Origin: Candidatus Hodarchaeota archaeon | GTDB lineage: Archaea; Asgardarchaeota; Heimdallarchaeia; Hodarchaeales; Hodarchaeaceae | DNA length: 41,461 bases | NCBI GenBank assembly: GCA_016839665.1 | Contig: JAEOTU010000059.1 | Location: 1 to 41,461 of the forward strand | Direction: 5' to 3' | In this document: positions 17,094 to 27,022 of the stretch, one piece after another | Position numbering within the stretch: the first letter of the stretch is position 1 | Layout: each line of letters starts with the position of its first letter | Notes under the pieces: generated by a model | What the model was told of the DNA's origin: nothing | Databases searched by the model: none | Seen by the model: only the letters and a program-made list of their open reading frames with translations | Position numbers and translations under genes: made by a program

Positions 17094-20000
17094 ATGGCAA
17101 CTCGAGAAGAAAAAAAAATTCGAATAGAGCTACCGAGTACGAGTGGCGTTGAGTGTGAAATAAGAGAGAGTGTAAGCCGAGATGAGTTCATATTTACTTT
17201 TATTCAAAATGAGCGAACACTCAAATCATGCCCACTATCAGGATCTAAATTAAATCAGGATGAAATGGTTGATATGCTGAGTGATGTGGGAGTCGAATTC
17301 TTCAGCTTTTCGGCCATCTTCGATGTTGCAGATTTACTTATTAATTCGATAAAAAAGGAGTTCCAAAAACCAGGTACAGAGGAAGAAAAAATAATTGGAA
17401 AATCTGTAGTAGATGCAAAAGAAGAAACAGAAGATGTGCAGGTTAGTGAAACTACAGAAGGTCCAGATGATGTATCAACAGAAACTCCAGTTTCTGCTGA
17501 ACCCACGAAAAAGGTTTCGATAGATCCAAGTGATAAATCACTCAAGAAATTCGAGATGCCATATTCACAAGGGGGTTATGCAGAGATATATTATTGTCGT
17601 GATGGTAAATATGCAATTGTCATATCACAAAAGGAGACTCCAATTTTTCGGAAAAAATTCCCAAAAGACGCTATCAATGATGATAATCTTGTTGCGATGA
17701 TAACCGAGTCAGGTATCGATTTTCTTTCATTTTCAGCTATTTATGATTCAGCAGAGGAAATTAAAAATATCATCTTGCATCCTGAAGAGTACCTAGAAGC
17801 AGAAGAAGCAGAGGAAGCTCCGACAGCAATATCAGACGAAGTAATAAGTCCTGATGAGGCCGCGGTTACCATTTCAGAAGAAAAACCGCTTGAAGATGAA
17901 ATGGTAAAGGTTGATTTATCGTCTCTTGATGTATCAGAATACACCAAGGCAGAAGATTTCGATAAATTTGTCGGAAAAGTCACAGAATTTGTAAACGAAG
18001 GTCAACCACTGCCTGTTAAAGAAATTGAAATTGAAAAATCAGGGGGAGTCGTTTGTATTATCCTAAGACAGATGGATTCTTGGTTTATCCGCTTTAGGAA
18101 TAAGGATGGCACTCATTCTGAAGTATCAGAAATAAAAATTGATCAAGATGAAATTGCACGACTAATTAATCAAGAAATCCCACAAATTTCCTTTAGTTAT
18201 CTCTATGATGCATCTGAAAAAGTATTCCTGGCAATGGAACAACTTTCTGAGCGACCGATGGCTGATGTTATTCTTAACGTAGCAGTTGGTCACTTTTTGC
18301 AAGTAATTGAACAACATGAAACTGAAGGTGAATTAAAAGCCGCTGCCAAAGTGACAGAGGTTCTACTTAAACGATTTAGAAGAGAAAAGAATACTAAGGG
18401 GATTCTTCAGTTTGGAAAGAAATTATTGGGATATTTTGAAGAGCAAAATAAACTCACACAAGCAACAAAGCTTCGAAACGAATTGGCTGAAGAGTTATTA
18501 GAAATTGAAGCAATTACTGCTTTGGAATATGTATTAGATTCTTTAGATGTATTGGTTACTCAAGAAAAATTTCTTAATGCTGCTAATCTTTGTGGATTAT
18601 TGTTAGATCACTATTTAGCTGAAGAGGAAAGTGTTGATGCCTTAAAACATACCTTGACACTTGGTCGCAAACAAATCGATTTCTATCGTCGAGCGCGACT
18701 TCCAGTTGCTATGTGGGAAAATGCGCTTCGCTATGCTCATTTTGCCGTTAGGCAATTAGCGAAGTTCGATGATGAACAAGTAACCATAGACCAAAGAGAA
18801 ACATATCATGAAGATGTATATTATCTGCTAGATCAGGCCTTTGAATTGCAAGAAGAGCAAAAAGCACAATTTGAGCTCATGGAATCTCTTGAAAACACTC
18901 TAAAGCTGTTTCAAGAAGTGGATGACAAAGCTTCTTATTCTAAATACGTTGATAAACTATTAGTGTCTTTGGAAACCCAAGATAAAAAAGCAATGGCCCT
19001 TGAAGTCGCTATTAACAGTTCTAAATTCTTATTGGATTCAGAGAATTACGTAAAAGCATGTGAATATGGTAATCAATCTATCAAGCTTTTTTATGAATTA
19101 AAAAAGATCCCCGAGGCTGTTGACTTTAGTTTAGACATAGTAAGAGGGTTAATCGATATAAAAGAAACGACAGCAGCACGTGATTACTTAAAATTTTCAG
19201 AATCGCTTATTGATAGAGCGTATGAGCCAGATGAAAAACCTCGTATTGAAAAACAATTAATAATTGGAGATTTGTTTGGAAAATTAGGGCTGAAAGACAA
19301 AGCGAAAGCGTATATTCAAACAGCCCTTCAAACAATTGGGGATGCGAAGAAACGTGAAAAGATCGTTCTCAACTATATTGACGAACTTCTTGTTGCTCAT
19401 GCAGTTTTATCAGCTCAAGAGATGGTCAACCTCGAACTTTCACGGTTATTAACTGATAAAAAAATCAAAGATGTCTTGACATTTTGCCAAAATTTCATTG
19501 TGAAATTGCGAGAACACAAACAATCCGATATGGTTTTCGATTATATGAAATATTGTGCAAATCTAATGATTCAAACAGACACAAAGGAGTATAAAATACT
19601 TCTCCATTTTATCAAGGATTTACAGGAATCAAACGAAATTGATCGTGCTGCTTATGTCTTAGATCAATTGATTACACTCCAAAATAAACAAGGAGAATAT
19701 ACTAGAACGATTGATAACATTGGTCGATTCACCAATTATCTATTGGAGAACACTGATAGATTTGATTTAGTAGAAACTTTTGTGCCAAAAATCGCCGAAG
19801 CTTATCGACAGATGGGAGATCCTGAAGGCGCTGTTGATAAATTAATCAGTTTTCAAAAACAAACCCTTGAAAATTCAGTTGAGCTAGCTCAAAAGATAAC
19901 TGATCTAATTCTCAAAGAGTTGGAGCAGAAGGACGACTATAAGAGATCCATTAATCTTGTATCACCGTTAATTGAAAAGCAATTGGAGCAAGGAAAGTAT

Positions 20001-22685
20001 CAAGATGCCTATATCTTTAGTGTTCAGAATGCTCGATATTATGAACGGTTAGGGGACATTTCAAAAGTCATTCAATACTTAGAAAAAATAAGAGACAAAT
20101 TCCTTGGATTTGAACAATTTGAAGACGCGAATCGTATGACTGATTTAATCCTTAGATTTGGACGGAGTCATAAAGAATTCAAGTTAGCAATTGCGTCAAT
20201 GAAGAATTACTCAAAAAATGCTCTAGATAGAGGAGATACAGAAACTGCAACAAAATTTACCATTGAAATGGTCAAATTGTTAAATGAGGAGAATCAGGCA
20301 GAGAAAGCGCTTGAATTTCTGCAAATGTTCTTTAACACAGTATTCGAAGAGGATAAACAGTCAGCATATGATATTTTTCAACAAATCATTGAAATTCGGT
20401 CAAAAAAAGAGGATTTCACGACAATTGGAAAAAAATATTTGGAACCCCTACTACATGAATTCCCTGACATTCAGTTTGTTGAAATTGCTAGGAAAGCATT
20501 AAAACCACCATTCGAGGATCTTTTTGCTTTTTCAGAAAGAATTTTTGATTACATGCTTGATTTGGATGATGTTTCGGAAGAAGTCGCTGAAGCAGTTGTC
20601 AATTTTGTCTTGTCAGTATATGAAGAGGGACAGGTGGAATTAGGAGATCGCATTGCTAATAAATATGCCACTAAGCTATTAAACATTGAACAAATAAAGT
20701 TTGCCTCTCGCTTAATGGCAACAGTCCTTGAAAAAACCGAGAAGCCATTGCAAGAAGTACTTCCTGATTCTTTTAAATTTATTAAAGAACTTATTAACAA
20801 TTCTTTATTAGAAGGAGCACGGGAATATACAGATCTAATTATTAATATGATCACCACCGAAAAAAGGTTCGGAAGTGAAGGACGAATACTTGCAGCTAAA
20901 ATTACAGAAAAATTCTCTGTTTATGTTGCTTCAGAGAATCCAGATCTAGCGTCAGAGTATGCTTATCAATCAGCAAGTTTCTACCGCAGCTTAAATAATT
21001 TTGATGGTGTTGTATCCGTATATAGCAAACTAGCAAACAAGGTGAGTTCCCCTAAACGTGCCATTCGAACCTTTAAAAGAGGTATAAATATTTGTAAGAA
21101 ATTTAATGCTCACAAGCATGAAGCTAAGCTACTTTCTCACTTAACGGAGTATCTTATTACAACCAAGAACGCTATCGCGATCGCATCATTCCAACAGACT
21201 TTAGAGAAATTCGAAGAATTACAAGATCTCGACAACTTATTTAACACTGTACTCAATCTTATTAAAAGCGCCATTGAGTCAGATAATCTCAAAATTGCTT
21301 ACACCTATCTTGATTACATTGCTCGTTTAAGTACAATGATAAATAGGACAGAAGATGTCGGAGGAATCGTAGTCTTTTTGTTACGTGATGCTGAAGAGGT
21401 AAAAGATACCGATCATATAGATTTAGTTCGAAAATACATTGAAGATTTGGGAATTAAACCTAAAAAATATAAAAAAGAATATAAATCTCTTGTCGAGTTA
21501 CGAACAGCACATTTGGGGGAAAAATTAGAAGTAGATGTTATTGAACCTGAGCCTGAGCCTGAACCAGAACTAGCTCCTGAACTTGTCAAAACAGATGCAA
21601 TTGTACCTCCCTCGATTGAAGTTCCTGTTGTGGAACCGTCTCAGGAGCCTATTGAAGACAAGTTGGAGGAAGAAATTGTAGATGTTATTAAGCAAATTAG
21701 ACAGGAACCTACTGCAGAACCTCCTATTGAAGAAGGCCAACCATCCTTGGAAAGCATTCTCCCTGTTCCAGATGAATATGAAACGGTACAACCTGAACCA
21801 GAAATTATAGAACAGCTTCCCCAAGTTCCAGAGGAGATCGTAGAAATTGCCACTCCAACTAAAACGGAAGCACTTGACGAACCTGCTCTTTCTGATGACG
21901 AAATCACTTCTTTATTTTCCATGAAACCTCCTTCTGATCAGGAAATTCCTTCAAGTGACATCGAAATTCCAATCAAAAGTGTCTCTCAACCAATAGAGGA
22001 GATTCCTTTTGAAAAAGAAGTCTCCGACTTGAGTCAAGCTGCCCTATCAGAAAAAGAAGTAGATTCTTTATTTATTCCAAGTAAAAAGCCCTTACTTCCT
22101 ACTGATGAGCGCTTTGAGGCTGATTCAGTAGAAGAAGCGATATTAGAAGACGAGGAATGGGAAGTTGATAGTTTCGGACGTTTATGGAAAAAAGGGGCGC
22201 TTCCTTCTGAAACAGAAGAACTAGATGAGCCAGAAATTGAAACAAAAACACAACCTAGTGAGATGATGTCAGATACTCCTGATATTACTCCTCTTGAGAA
22301 ATTTCTTTTAGAAGATGAGGAAGTTATTCAACCAATTATCGAACCCGTTGTCGAAACAACAGTACCATCGCCTGTTGAGGATGAAAAAATTACCAGAGAT
22401 TATCCAGAATCTACCTTAGATGAAGTTCTAACAGAAACTCAAACTATTATGGCACAAGAGGCTCAGGTTGAACCAGAATCGGAACCGTCTGCTGATGAAA
22501 AGGTTCGGGATATCTTTGACGTGCCAGAAGTAACCTATAAAACAATCACTCCCAGTGATGAAGACAAGAAATCTGAGGTACAGGTTCCTGATTTAGCAGA
22601 TCTATTTTCCGATGCCCTTTCTGAATTAGGAGGAATCAGTGGAGAGGCAGGGGAAGCAGAAAAAGATAAGAAGAAGAAGAAATGA
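17094..22685 (+). CDS. Giant alpha-solenoid protein with three N-terminal repeats and an acidic, Pro-rich tail
   Basis: A 1,863-residue soluble protein with no signal peptide or membrane helix. Three similar units open it (about 8-85, 150-225 and 307-380), each ending in FFSFSAIFDVADLL, FLSFSAIYDSAEEI or ISFSYLYDASEKV, separated by acidic linkers. From about 385 to 1500 it is almost wholly helical, with TPR-like pairs (for example ACEYGNQSIKLFYELKK and AREYTDLIINMITTEKR), consistent with a long superhelix. The tail (about 1510-1863) is disordered, rich in Glu and Pro. It carries two copies of a short motif, ALSDDEITSLF (about 1596) and ALSEKEVDSLF (about 1650), and ends with LADLFSDALSELGG and a Lys tract. 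It looks like a scaffold. No family is recognised and no enzyme domain is visible. It follows the HdrD-like genes by 84 bp and ends 3 bp from convergent gcvT. Confidence 0.85.
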   Translation: MATREEKKIRIELPSTSGVECEIRESVSRDEFIFTFIQNERTLKSCPLSGSKLNQDEMVDMLSDVGVEFFSFSAIFDVADLLINSIKKEFQKPGTEEEKIIGKSVVDAKEETEDVQVSETTEGPDDVSTETPVSAEPTKKVSIDPSDKSLKKFEMPYSQGGYAEIYYCRDGKYAIVISQKETPIFRKKFPKDAINDDNLVAMITESGIDFLSFSAIYDSAEEIKNIILHPEEYLEAEEAEEAPTAISDEVISPDEAAVTISEEKPLEDEMVKVDLSSLDVSEYTKAEDFDKFVGKVTEFVNEGQPLPVKEIEIEKSGGVVCIILRQMDSWFIRFRNKDGTHSEVSEIKIDQDEIARLINQEIPQISFSYLYDASEKVFLAMEQLSERPMADVILNVAVGHFLQVIEQHETEGELKAAAKVTEVLLKRFRREKNTKGILQFGKKLLGYFEEQNKLTQATKLRNELAEELLEIEAITALEYVLDSLDVLVTQEKFLNAANLCGLLLDHYLAEEESVDALKHTLTLGRKQIDFYRRARLPVAMWENALRYAHFAVRQLAKFDDEQVTIDQRETYHEDVYYLLDQAFELQEEQKAQFELMESLENTLKLFQEVDDKASYSKYVDKLLVSLETQDKKAMALEVAINSSKFLLDSENYVKACEYGNQSIKLFYELKKIPEAVDFSLDIVRGLIDIKETTAARDYLKFSESLIDRAYEPDEKPRIEKQLIIGDLFGKLGLKDKAKAYIQTALQTIGDAKKREKIVLNYIDELLVAHAVLSAQEMVNLELSRLLTDKKIKDVLTFCQNFIVKLREHKQSDMVFDYMKYCANLMIQTDTKEYKILLHFIKDLQESNEIDRAAYVLDQLITLQNKQGEYTRTIDNIGRFTNYLLENTDRFDLVETFVPKIAEAYRQMGDPEGAVDKLISFQKQTLENSVELAQKITDLILKELEQKDDYKRSINLVSPLIEKQLEQGKYQDAYIFSVQNARYYERLGDISKVIQYLEKIRDKFLGFEQFEDANRMTDLILRFGRSHKEFKLAIASMKNYSKNALDRGDTETATKFTIEMVKLLNEENQAEKALEFLQMFFNTVFEEDKQSAYDIFQQIIEIRSKKEDFTTIGKKYLEPLLHEFPDIQFVEIARKALKPPFEDLFAFSERIFDYMLDLDDVSEEVAEAVVNFVLSVYEEGQVELGDRIANKYATKLLNIEQIKFASRLMATVLEKTEKPLQEVLPDSFKFIKELINNSLLEGAREYTDLIINMITTEKRFGSEGRILAAKITEKFSVYVASENPDLASEYAYQSASFYRSLNNFDGVVSVYSKLANKVSSPKRAIRTFKRGINICKKFNAHKHEAKLLSHLTEYLITTKNAIAIASFQQTLEKFEELQDLDNLFNTVLNLIKSAIESDNLKIAYTYLDYIARLSTMINRTEDVGGIVVFLLRDAEEVKDTDHIDLVRKYIEDLGIKPKKYKKEYKSLVELRTAHLGEKLEVDVIEPEPEPEPELAPELVKTDAIVPPSIEVPVVEPSQEPIEDKLEEEIVDVIKQIRQEPTAEPPIEEGQPSLESILPVPDEYETVQPEPEIIEQLPQVPEEIVEIATPTKTEALDEPALSDDEITSLFSMKPPSDQEIPSSDIEIPIKSVSQPIEEIPFEKEVSDLSQAALSEKEVDSLFIPSKKPLLPTDERFEADSVEEAILEDEEWEVDSFGRLWKKGALPSETEELDEPEIETKTQPSEMMSDTPDITPLEKFLLEDEEVIQPIIEPVVETTVPSPVEDEKITRDYPESTLDEVLTETQTIMAQEAQVEPESEPSADEKVRDIFDVPEVTYKTITPSDEDKKSEVQVPDLADLFSDALSELGGISGEAGEAEKDKKKKK

Positions 22686-22688
22686 GCT

Positions 22689-23834
22689 TTACTTCCTTTT
22701 TCCACCATATTTATTCGGATCATAAAAAGGAAGGGATACAATCTTTGCATCATAAAATTTCCCACGGATTGCAAACTGAATAGAAGTATCTACTTTTTTC
22801 ATGTCTGTTGGAACATATCCCATTCCTATACCAATATCTAGTACAGGAGAAAAGCCTCCTGATGAAACAAAACCCACTTCTTTTCCATCTCTGAAGAGTT
22901 TAACTCCTGGCCGTGGGATAGGTCCTTTTTTGAGTGCTTTAAATCCCACACGTATTCGGTTAGGTTTGTGATCTGAATAGTAATCAAGAGGAGGTTTTCC
23001 AATGAAATATTCTTTATCCATATGGATGAAAGGTGAAAAGAAAAGATTCGCTTCAATTGGATTTATATTCTCATCTATATCATTTCCATAAAGAGAGAGT
23101 CCTGCTTCTAAACGAAGAGAGTCTCTAGCACCAAGGCCACATGGTTTGAGTCCTTTTGGTGTCCCTGTTTTGATTAACAATTCCCAGATTTTCTCTGCTT
23201 TAGATGGATCCTCTATGGTCGTGTCCAAGACGATAATTTCAAAACCTGCCTCTCCAGTATATCCAGTCCCAGAAACAATTACTTCAATATCATTTATTGA
23301 AGTACATAAAACATGCCATACAGATGGAGGTTCAACTTTTGCCTGAAATACTTTTGATAGGATATCTTCTGCTTTTGGTCCTTGTAATGCAAACATTGCA
23401 GAGCAAGAAGAGATGTTCTCAAAATGAAGGTCTATTGCGGAAAATTGTTGGAGAATCTTTTTAACTGAATCTAACCATAATTCGATTTTTCTGAGATTTC
23501 CTGCATTCCATACTAGCATCCACTTATTCATCTCAACTCTTTCCAAAACTAAGTCGTCTCGAAAACCTCCTTGTTCATTAAGCATAAATGTATACGATGC
23601 TTTACCTACAGGGGTTTTTGTAAGATCTCTAGGAACAAGTAAATTAAGAAATCTTTCTGCATCGTCACCCTCAACCCACATACGGCCCATGTGTGAGACA
23701 TCAAAAAGACCAGCAGAATCTCTAACAGCCATATGTTCTTCTTTAATGGAGTTATACATTACAGGCATCTTGAATCCTGAAAAATCGATAATATCACCAT
23801 TTCTAGCATGCCATTCATAAAGTTGAGTTTTCAT
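22689..23834 (-). CDS. gcvT: Aminomethyltransferase, T-protein of the glycine cleavage system
   Basis: A 381-residue protein close to bacterial and archaeal GcvT (about 365). It transfers the methylene group from the aminomethyl-lipoyl H-protein to tetrahydrofolate, releasing ammonia. Visible family blocks are MPVMYNSIKEEHMAVRDSAG and FDVSHMGRM at the start, GGFRDDLVLERV with the catalytic Asp, WNAGNLRKI, SGTGYTGEAGFEI, GARDSLRLEAGLSLYGNDID and the C-terminal beta-barrel with GKEVGFVSSGGFSP. No gcvH, gcvP or lipoate genes are in the window. It diverges from glyA across 206 bp, fitting joint control of folate one-carbon supply. Its end lies 3 bp from the giant protein gene, without overlap. 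Confidence 0.93.
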   Translation of the reverse strand: MKTQLYEWHARNGDIIDFSGFKMPVMYNSIKEEHMAVRDSAGLFDVSHMGRMWVEGDDAERFLNLLVPRDLTKTPVGKASYTFMLNEQGGFRDDLVLERVEMNKWMLVWNAGNLRKIELWLDSVKKILQQFSAIDLHFENISSCSAMFALQGPKAEDILSKVFQAKVEPPSVWHVLCTSINDIEVIVSGTGYTGEAGFEIIVLDTTIEDPSKAEKIWELLIKTGTPKGLKPCGLGARDSLRLEAGLSLYGNDIDENINPIEANLFFSPFIHMDKEYFIGKPPLDYYSDHKPNRIRVGFKALKKGPIPRPGVKLFRDGKEVGFVSSGGFSPVLDIGIGMGYVPTDMKKVDTSIQFAIRGKFYDAKIVSLPFYDPNKYGGKRK

Positions 23835-23983
23835 AATAAATCACTACATCGATTCAATCAAGTTATTGCTGTTGAATTACTGAACAGAGATTAGAATGAT
23901 TCTCAATAATGAGAGTCTCCATAGGTCATTATTTTGACAAAATAAATCAAAAAATTGAATATCTAAAAGCATCTTGAGAATTT

Positions 23984-23991
23984 TTATAAAA
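23984..23991 (+). promoter_or_regulatory. TATA box for glyA in the gcvT-glyA divergent region
   Basis: TTATAAAA lies about 50 bp before the glyA ATG at 24041, so transcription should start near 24013-24018 and leave a short leader. A GGTGA (24028-24032) lies eight bases before the ATG as a possible ribosome-binding site. The rest of the 206-bp gap is AT-rich and must also hold the gcvT promoter; I see no clear regulator-binding repeat in it. Confidence 0.5.
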
Positions 23992-24040
23992 TTTTGGCAG
24001 TTACTAGATAATTGAGAATTAATCCCTTGGTGAAAAGCAT

Positions 24041-25372
24041 ATGTCCCTTGATCCTGATTTTATGAAGATACGAGGTATTCTGGAAGACCATCATGAGTAT
24101 TGGAGTAAAGCAATTCCTTTGATAGCCAGTGAAAATCTGACTACTCCAGCTGTACGGGAAGCAGCCATTTCTGATTTAGCCCATAGATATGCAGAGGGCT
24201 GGATCGGTGAAAGGGTGTATCCTGGAAACCAATACTTTGATGAAATTGAAGAGATTTGTTTAAAATTGTTGAGAGAACTATTTGATGCACCTTTCATTGA
24301 TGCTCGTCCAATTTCTGGTGTGGTAGCAAATCTTACAGTTTATACTGCATTTGCTAAGGCCAATGATACAATGATGGCCATTTCTATACCTGTAGGGGGT
24401 CACATTAGCTCTGGACCATTAAAAGCCAAGACCGGAGCGTTCATAGGAGGAACAGCTGGAGCAGTGGCCCGTTTAAATGTCGAATATATTCCATTTGATC
24501 GATATGGATTAAATATCGATGTTGATGCAGCTATAAAGGCCATTCGTGAAAAAAAACCAAGGCTAGTTCAACTCGGGGCAAGCGTATTTCTCTTCCCTCA
24601 TCCAGTTAAGGAGCTAGCACCAATAGCACATGAAGTAGATGCCCATGTGAATTATGATGCTGCCCATGTTGCTGGATTGATAGCAGCTAAGCAATTTCAA
24701 GATCCTCTACGTGAGGGGACTGACACAATGACAATGTCAACTCACAAGACTTTTCCTGGGCCACAAAAAGGAATTGTTATCGCTTCTAGAGAGGAACTAG
24801 CTGAAATAATAAAATCTGCTGCTTTTCCAGGAATGACATCAAATCACCATTTGATGCATGTAGCGGGTCTTGCAATCGCTGCAGCAGAGTTCAAAAAATT
24901 TGGTGAGCCTTACTCCAAACAAGTGATTGTAAATGCCAAAACTTTAGGGCAAGCATTGTATGAAAGAGGATTTCAAGTAGTGTGTCCCGAAAAAGGATTT
25001 ACAGAGTCTCATACTATCTTGGTTGATATAAGCAATTTCCAAAACACAATAGGATTAGGCGCTGATGTTGAACAACGATTAGAAAAAGCACAGATTGTTG
25101 CCAATCGTAATCTTCTTCCATGGGATATTTTGGAAAAACGTCATTATACGAATCCAGGTGGGATTCGGATTGGAACCCAAGAGATTACTAGATTGGGTAT
25201 GAAAGAACAAGAAATGATAAGAATCGCTGAACTGATGAAAGCGGTTATCGTGGATCAAAAGGAGCCAACTAAGGTTGCAGAAGAGGTAGCTGAGTTCCGA
25301 GCGGATTTCCAAACCATCCATTACGGATTTGAATCCACCTTGAAGGCTTATGAATATATTAAAATCGCTTAG
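24041..25372 (+). CDS. glyA: Serine hydroxymethyltransferase
   Basis: A 443-residue pyridoxal-phosphate enzyme that interconverts serine and glycine while loading a one-carbon unit on a folate or pterin. The start IPLIASENLT matches the family. The PLP-lysine block is TMSTHKTFPGPQKG, with the Schiff-base lysine near residue 237. YDAAHVAGLI (PLP-binding Asp and His) and the C-terminal NPGGIRIGTQEITRLGM are also present. The archaeal-type length and loops fit. It diverges from gcvT, whose product makes methylene-tetrahydrofolate from glycine, so the two enzymes can run glycine to serine together. Its 3' end faces a small minus-strand gene about 80 bp away. Confidence 0.95.
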   Translation: MSLDPDFMKIRGILEDHHEYWSKAIPLIASENLTTPAVREAAISDLAHRYAEGWIGERVYPGNQYFDEIEEICLKLLRELFDAPFIDARPISGVVANLTVYTAFAKANDTMMAISIPVGGHISSGPLKAKTGAFIGGTAGAVARLNVEYIPFDRYGLNIDVDAAIKAIREKKPRLVQLGASVFLFPHPVKELAPIAHEVDAHVNYDAAHVAGLIAAKQFQDPLREGTDTMTMSTHKTFPGPQKGIVIASREELAEIIKSAAFPGMTSNHHLMHVAGLAIAAAEFKKFGEPYSKQVIVNAKTLGQALYERGFQVVCPEKGFTESHTILVDISNFQNTIGLGADVEQRLEKAQIVANRNLLPWDILEKRHYTNPGGIRIGTQEITRLGMKEQEMIRIAELMKAVIVDQKEPTKVAEEVAEFRADFQTIHYGFESTLKAYEYIKIA

Positions 25373-25453
25373 AAAGGTTTGACAAATCTATTTCCAGACG
25401 AGAACTCCCTATTTCTACAAAATCAATTTTTAACAAGAATTAAGAAGCCACTT

Positions 25454-25765
25454 TCATTTCCAGTCGTTTGTTGCGAGCCACTCTTCAACAGTTTCTTTAA
25501 GGGTTTCCCAAGGTCTACTAGAGTTGAGTGTGAAAGCTTTTGCAGGCGCCCAGTAGCTTGAGATATTTCCATCTGCTTCAGGATCAGCTCTCCTTCGTTT
25601 TTGCCATCGTTGGATAACCACAATTCGTTTGTCAGCGTCATCAACATTTTGGACAAGTAAGACTGCTGTCCACCATCTTCCTCTTCGTGATATGGTTTTC
25701 CCTTTTATTAGATGATAGTATTCTGATTTATAGGGAAATTTTTCTTTTTCTTTCGATTCAGTCAT
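25454..25765 (-). CDS. Small conserved-looking hypothetical protein
   Basis: A 103-residue basic protein with high Trp content: SRRGRWWTAVLLVQNV, IVVIQRWQKRRRADPEADG and RPWETLKETVEEWL. Predicted mixed beta strands then a C-terminal amphipathic helix. No membrane segment, zinc motif or catalytic signature is visible, and I do not recognise a family. A competing antisense-overlapping frame (25423-25656) is shorter in sense. The codon pattern and the ATG with AGAAAAAC upstream favour this one. It is convergent with glyA and divergent from the membrane protein at 25852. The Arg-rich middle could bind RNA or DNA, which is a guess. Confidence 0.6.
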   Translation of the reverse strand: MTESKEKEKFPYKSEYYHLIKGKTISRRGRWWTAVLLVQNVDDADKRIVVIQRWQKRRRADPEADGNISSYWAPAKAFTLNSSRPWETLKETVEEWLATNDWK

Positions 25766-25851
25766 GCTGTTTTTCTCCCAAAAAAGGTAATTAGGACATC
25801 AAAGGTTTGGCCTCTAAAAACTGACTCTTTTTATCTATTTTCAAGGAGCCC

Positions 25852-26970
25852 TTGAGATATGTTTTTAAAAGGAATGATCTGCAAGCTAGACAATTATTAG
25901 GAGTAGAAAAGCTATTGAGTGATTATGAAACCTACATTCATTACGGCCGACTGCTAGTGATATTTCAGTTTATTCTAATTCCCGTATTTTTTTATTTATT
26001 ATCTGTTGTCTATGTTGGTGGTGTCATTTGGTTCTTGGATACTGAGGATCTGCGTATTTTTTCAGATATCATCATTTATGGGATAGGCCCCCTAATAATG
26101 GCGGTTCCCTTTTTATTTTGGTCATATGGTAAAAGATATCAGATTAGTGATGCTTATGAATCATTTGGCCGTGAAGTTTGGAGATTACCCACTTCAATAA
26201 AAGCATTTTATGGATTCAATTTTGTAGTGGGTGTTATTTTTCTATTCCCGATTATTACTCCTGTTATCTCGTTGTTTGGTGGGTATTTTATTGCAGTTTA
26301 CTTCCTTAAATGGCGAGAGGAAGGAGCCCGATTTTCAACTCAGCGAAGAACCCTAGCATTAACATTGCTATATTTGCCATTACCTTTGCTCGTTGTTGTT
26401 GGATTCTATCTTGGGTATGACTGGTTTGGTGATCATACTGGCGTTCTAGGATTCTTTATGCAATTGTTTGGAATTTGGCAAGATAACGTTGATTTTCTCT
26501 ATACGTCAGCTATGATCTTAGCAGATTCTGCAACTGTAGGTGGAGTTTTATATCTGTTATTTGAAGGCGCTCAGCAGGAAGATCATACAATACAAATTCC
26601 TGGGCCTCTCATTACTCTCATTTCTATAGTTTGCTTCATAGTATTAGAAGTCTTATACATTGTATCTAATTTGAATGACTGGAAATTGACTGAAGCTCCT
26701 CTTGGAGCCATTTTTTTGATTCATATCGTCATTGTTATTGCAGGAATTGGAATGTTGATTATACGTTATTGGAAGGGACTCACCACAAGAGAAAACACCA
26801 GTTTTATTGGGTGGGTAACTTTAGTTTTCTTCCAAGCTGTTAATTTCTTATCAGGCGGTCCAGACGATCCTTTAGTTATTTTTAGTCGATCAACAGCAAT
26901 TATAATGGCGTTTGCTATATTTTTATTCCTTTTTGTAGTTGCATATCGGCATTCAGGAAGGCGGTATTAA
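25852..26970 (+). CDS. Polytopic membrane protein, TTG start
   Basis: A 372-residue integral membrane protein with about eight to ten helices, among them segments near residues 40-66, 79-98, 122-155, 162-184, 215-238, 245-265, 273-297 and 340-362. The N-terminal 35 residues (RNDLQARQLLGVEKLLSDYE) are soluble. No transporter signature, charged pore motif or enzyme motif is clear; I recognise no family. TTG at 25852 is the start because AAGGAG lies three to four bases upstream and no in-frame ATG occurs before the first helix. The neighbouring gene follows after 52 bp on the same strand. Confidence 0.7.
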   Translation: MRYVFKRNDLQARQLLGVEKLLSDYETYIHYGRLLVIFQFILIPVFFYLLSVVYVGGVIWFLDTEDLRIFSDIIIYGIGPLIMAVPFLFWSYGKRYQISDAYESFGREVWRLPTSIKAFYGFNFVVGVIFLFPIITPVISLFGGYFIAVYFLKWREEGARFSTQRRTLALTLLYLPLPLLVVVGFYLGYDWFGDHTGVLGFFMQLFGIWQDNVDFLYTSAMILADSATVGGVLYLLFEGAQQEDHTIQIPGPLITLISIVCFIVLEVLYIVSNLNDWKLTEAPLGAIFLIHIVIVIAGIGMLIIRYWKGLTTRENTSFIGWVTLVFFQAVNFLSGGPDDPLVIFSRSTAIIMAFAIFLFLFVVAYRHSGRRY

Positions 26971-27022
26971 CCGGTAAAACGAGCCAAATTTTTATTATTT
27001 ACTCTCAAAAAGAGCTATTCAA

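Noticed and set aside
20549..20857. 102-codon minus-strand frame within the giant solenoid gene
   Set aside because: It is antisense to a continuous helical protein and looks like a mirror of the Ser/Glu-rich coding strand.
21540..21570. Tandem repeat of GAGCCTGAGCCT-type units
   Set aside because: It encodes the Glu-Pro linker of the giant protein; the DNA repeat follows from the protein composition, so I do not list it as a separate element.
23835..24040. Glycine riboswitch between gcvT and glyA
   Set aside because: No tandem aptamer-like folds were visible; the gap is AT-rich and holds promoter elements, and glycine riboswitches are not known to me in archaea.
25423..25656. 77-codon minus-strand frame overlapping the small hypothetical gene
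   Set aside because: It shares the strand with the 103-residue gene in another frame, and the latter has better composition and a cleaner start.
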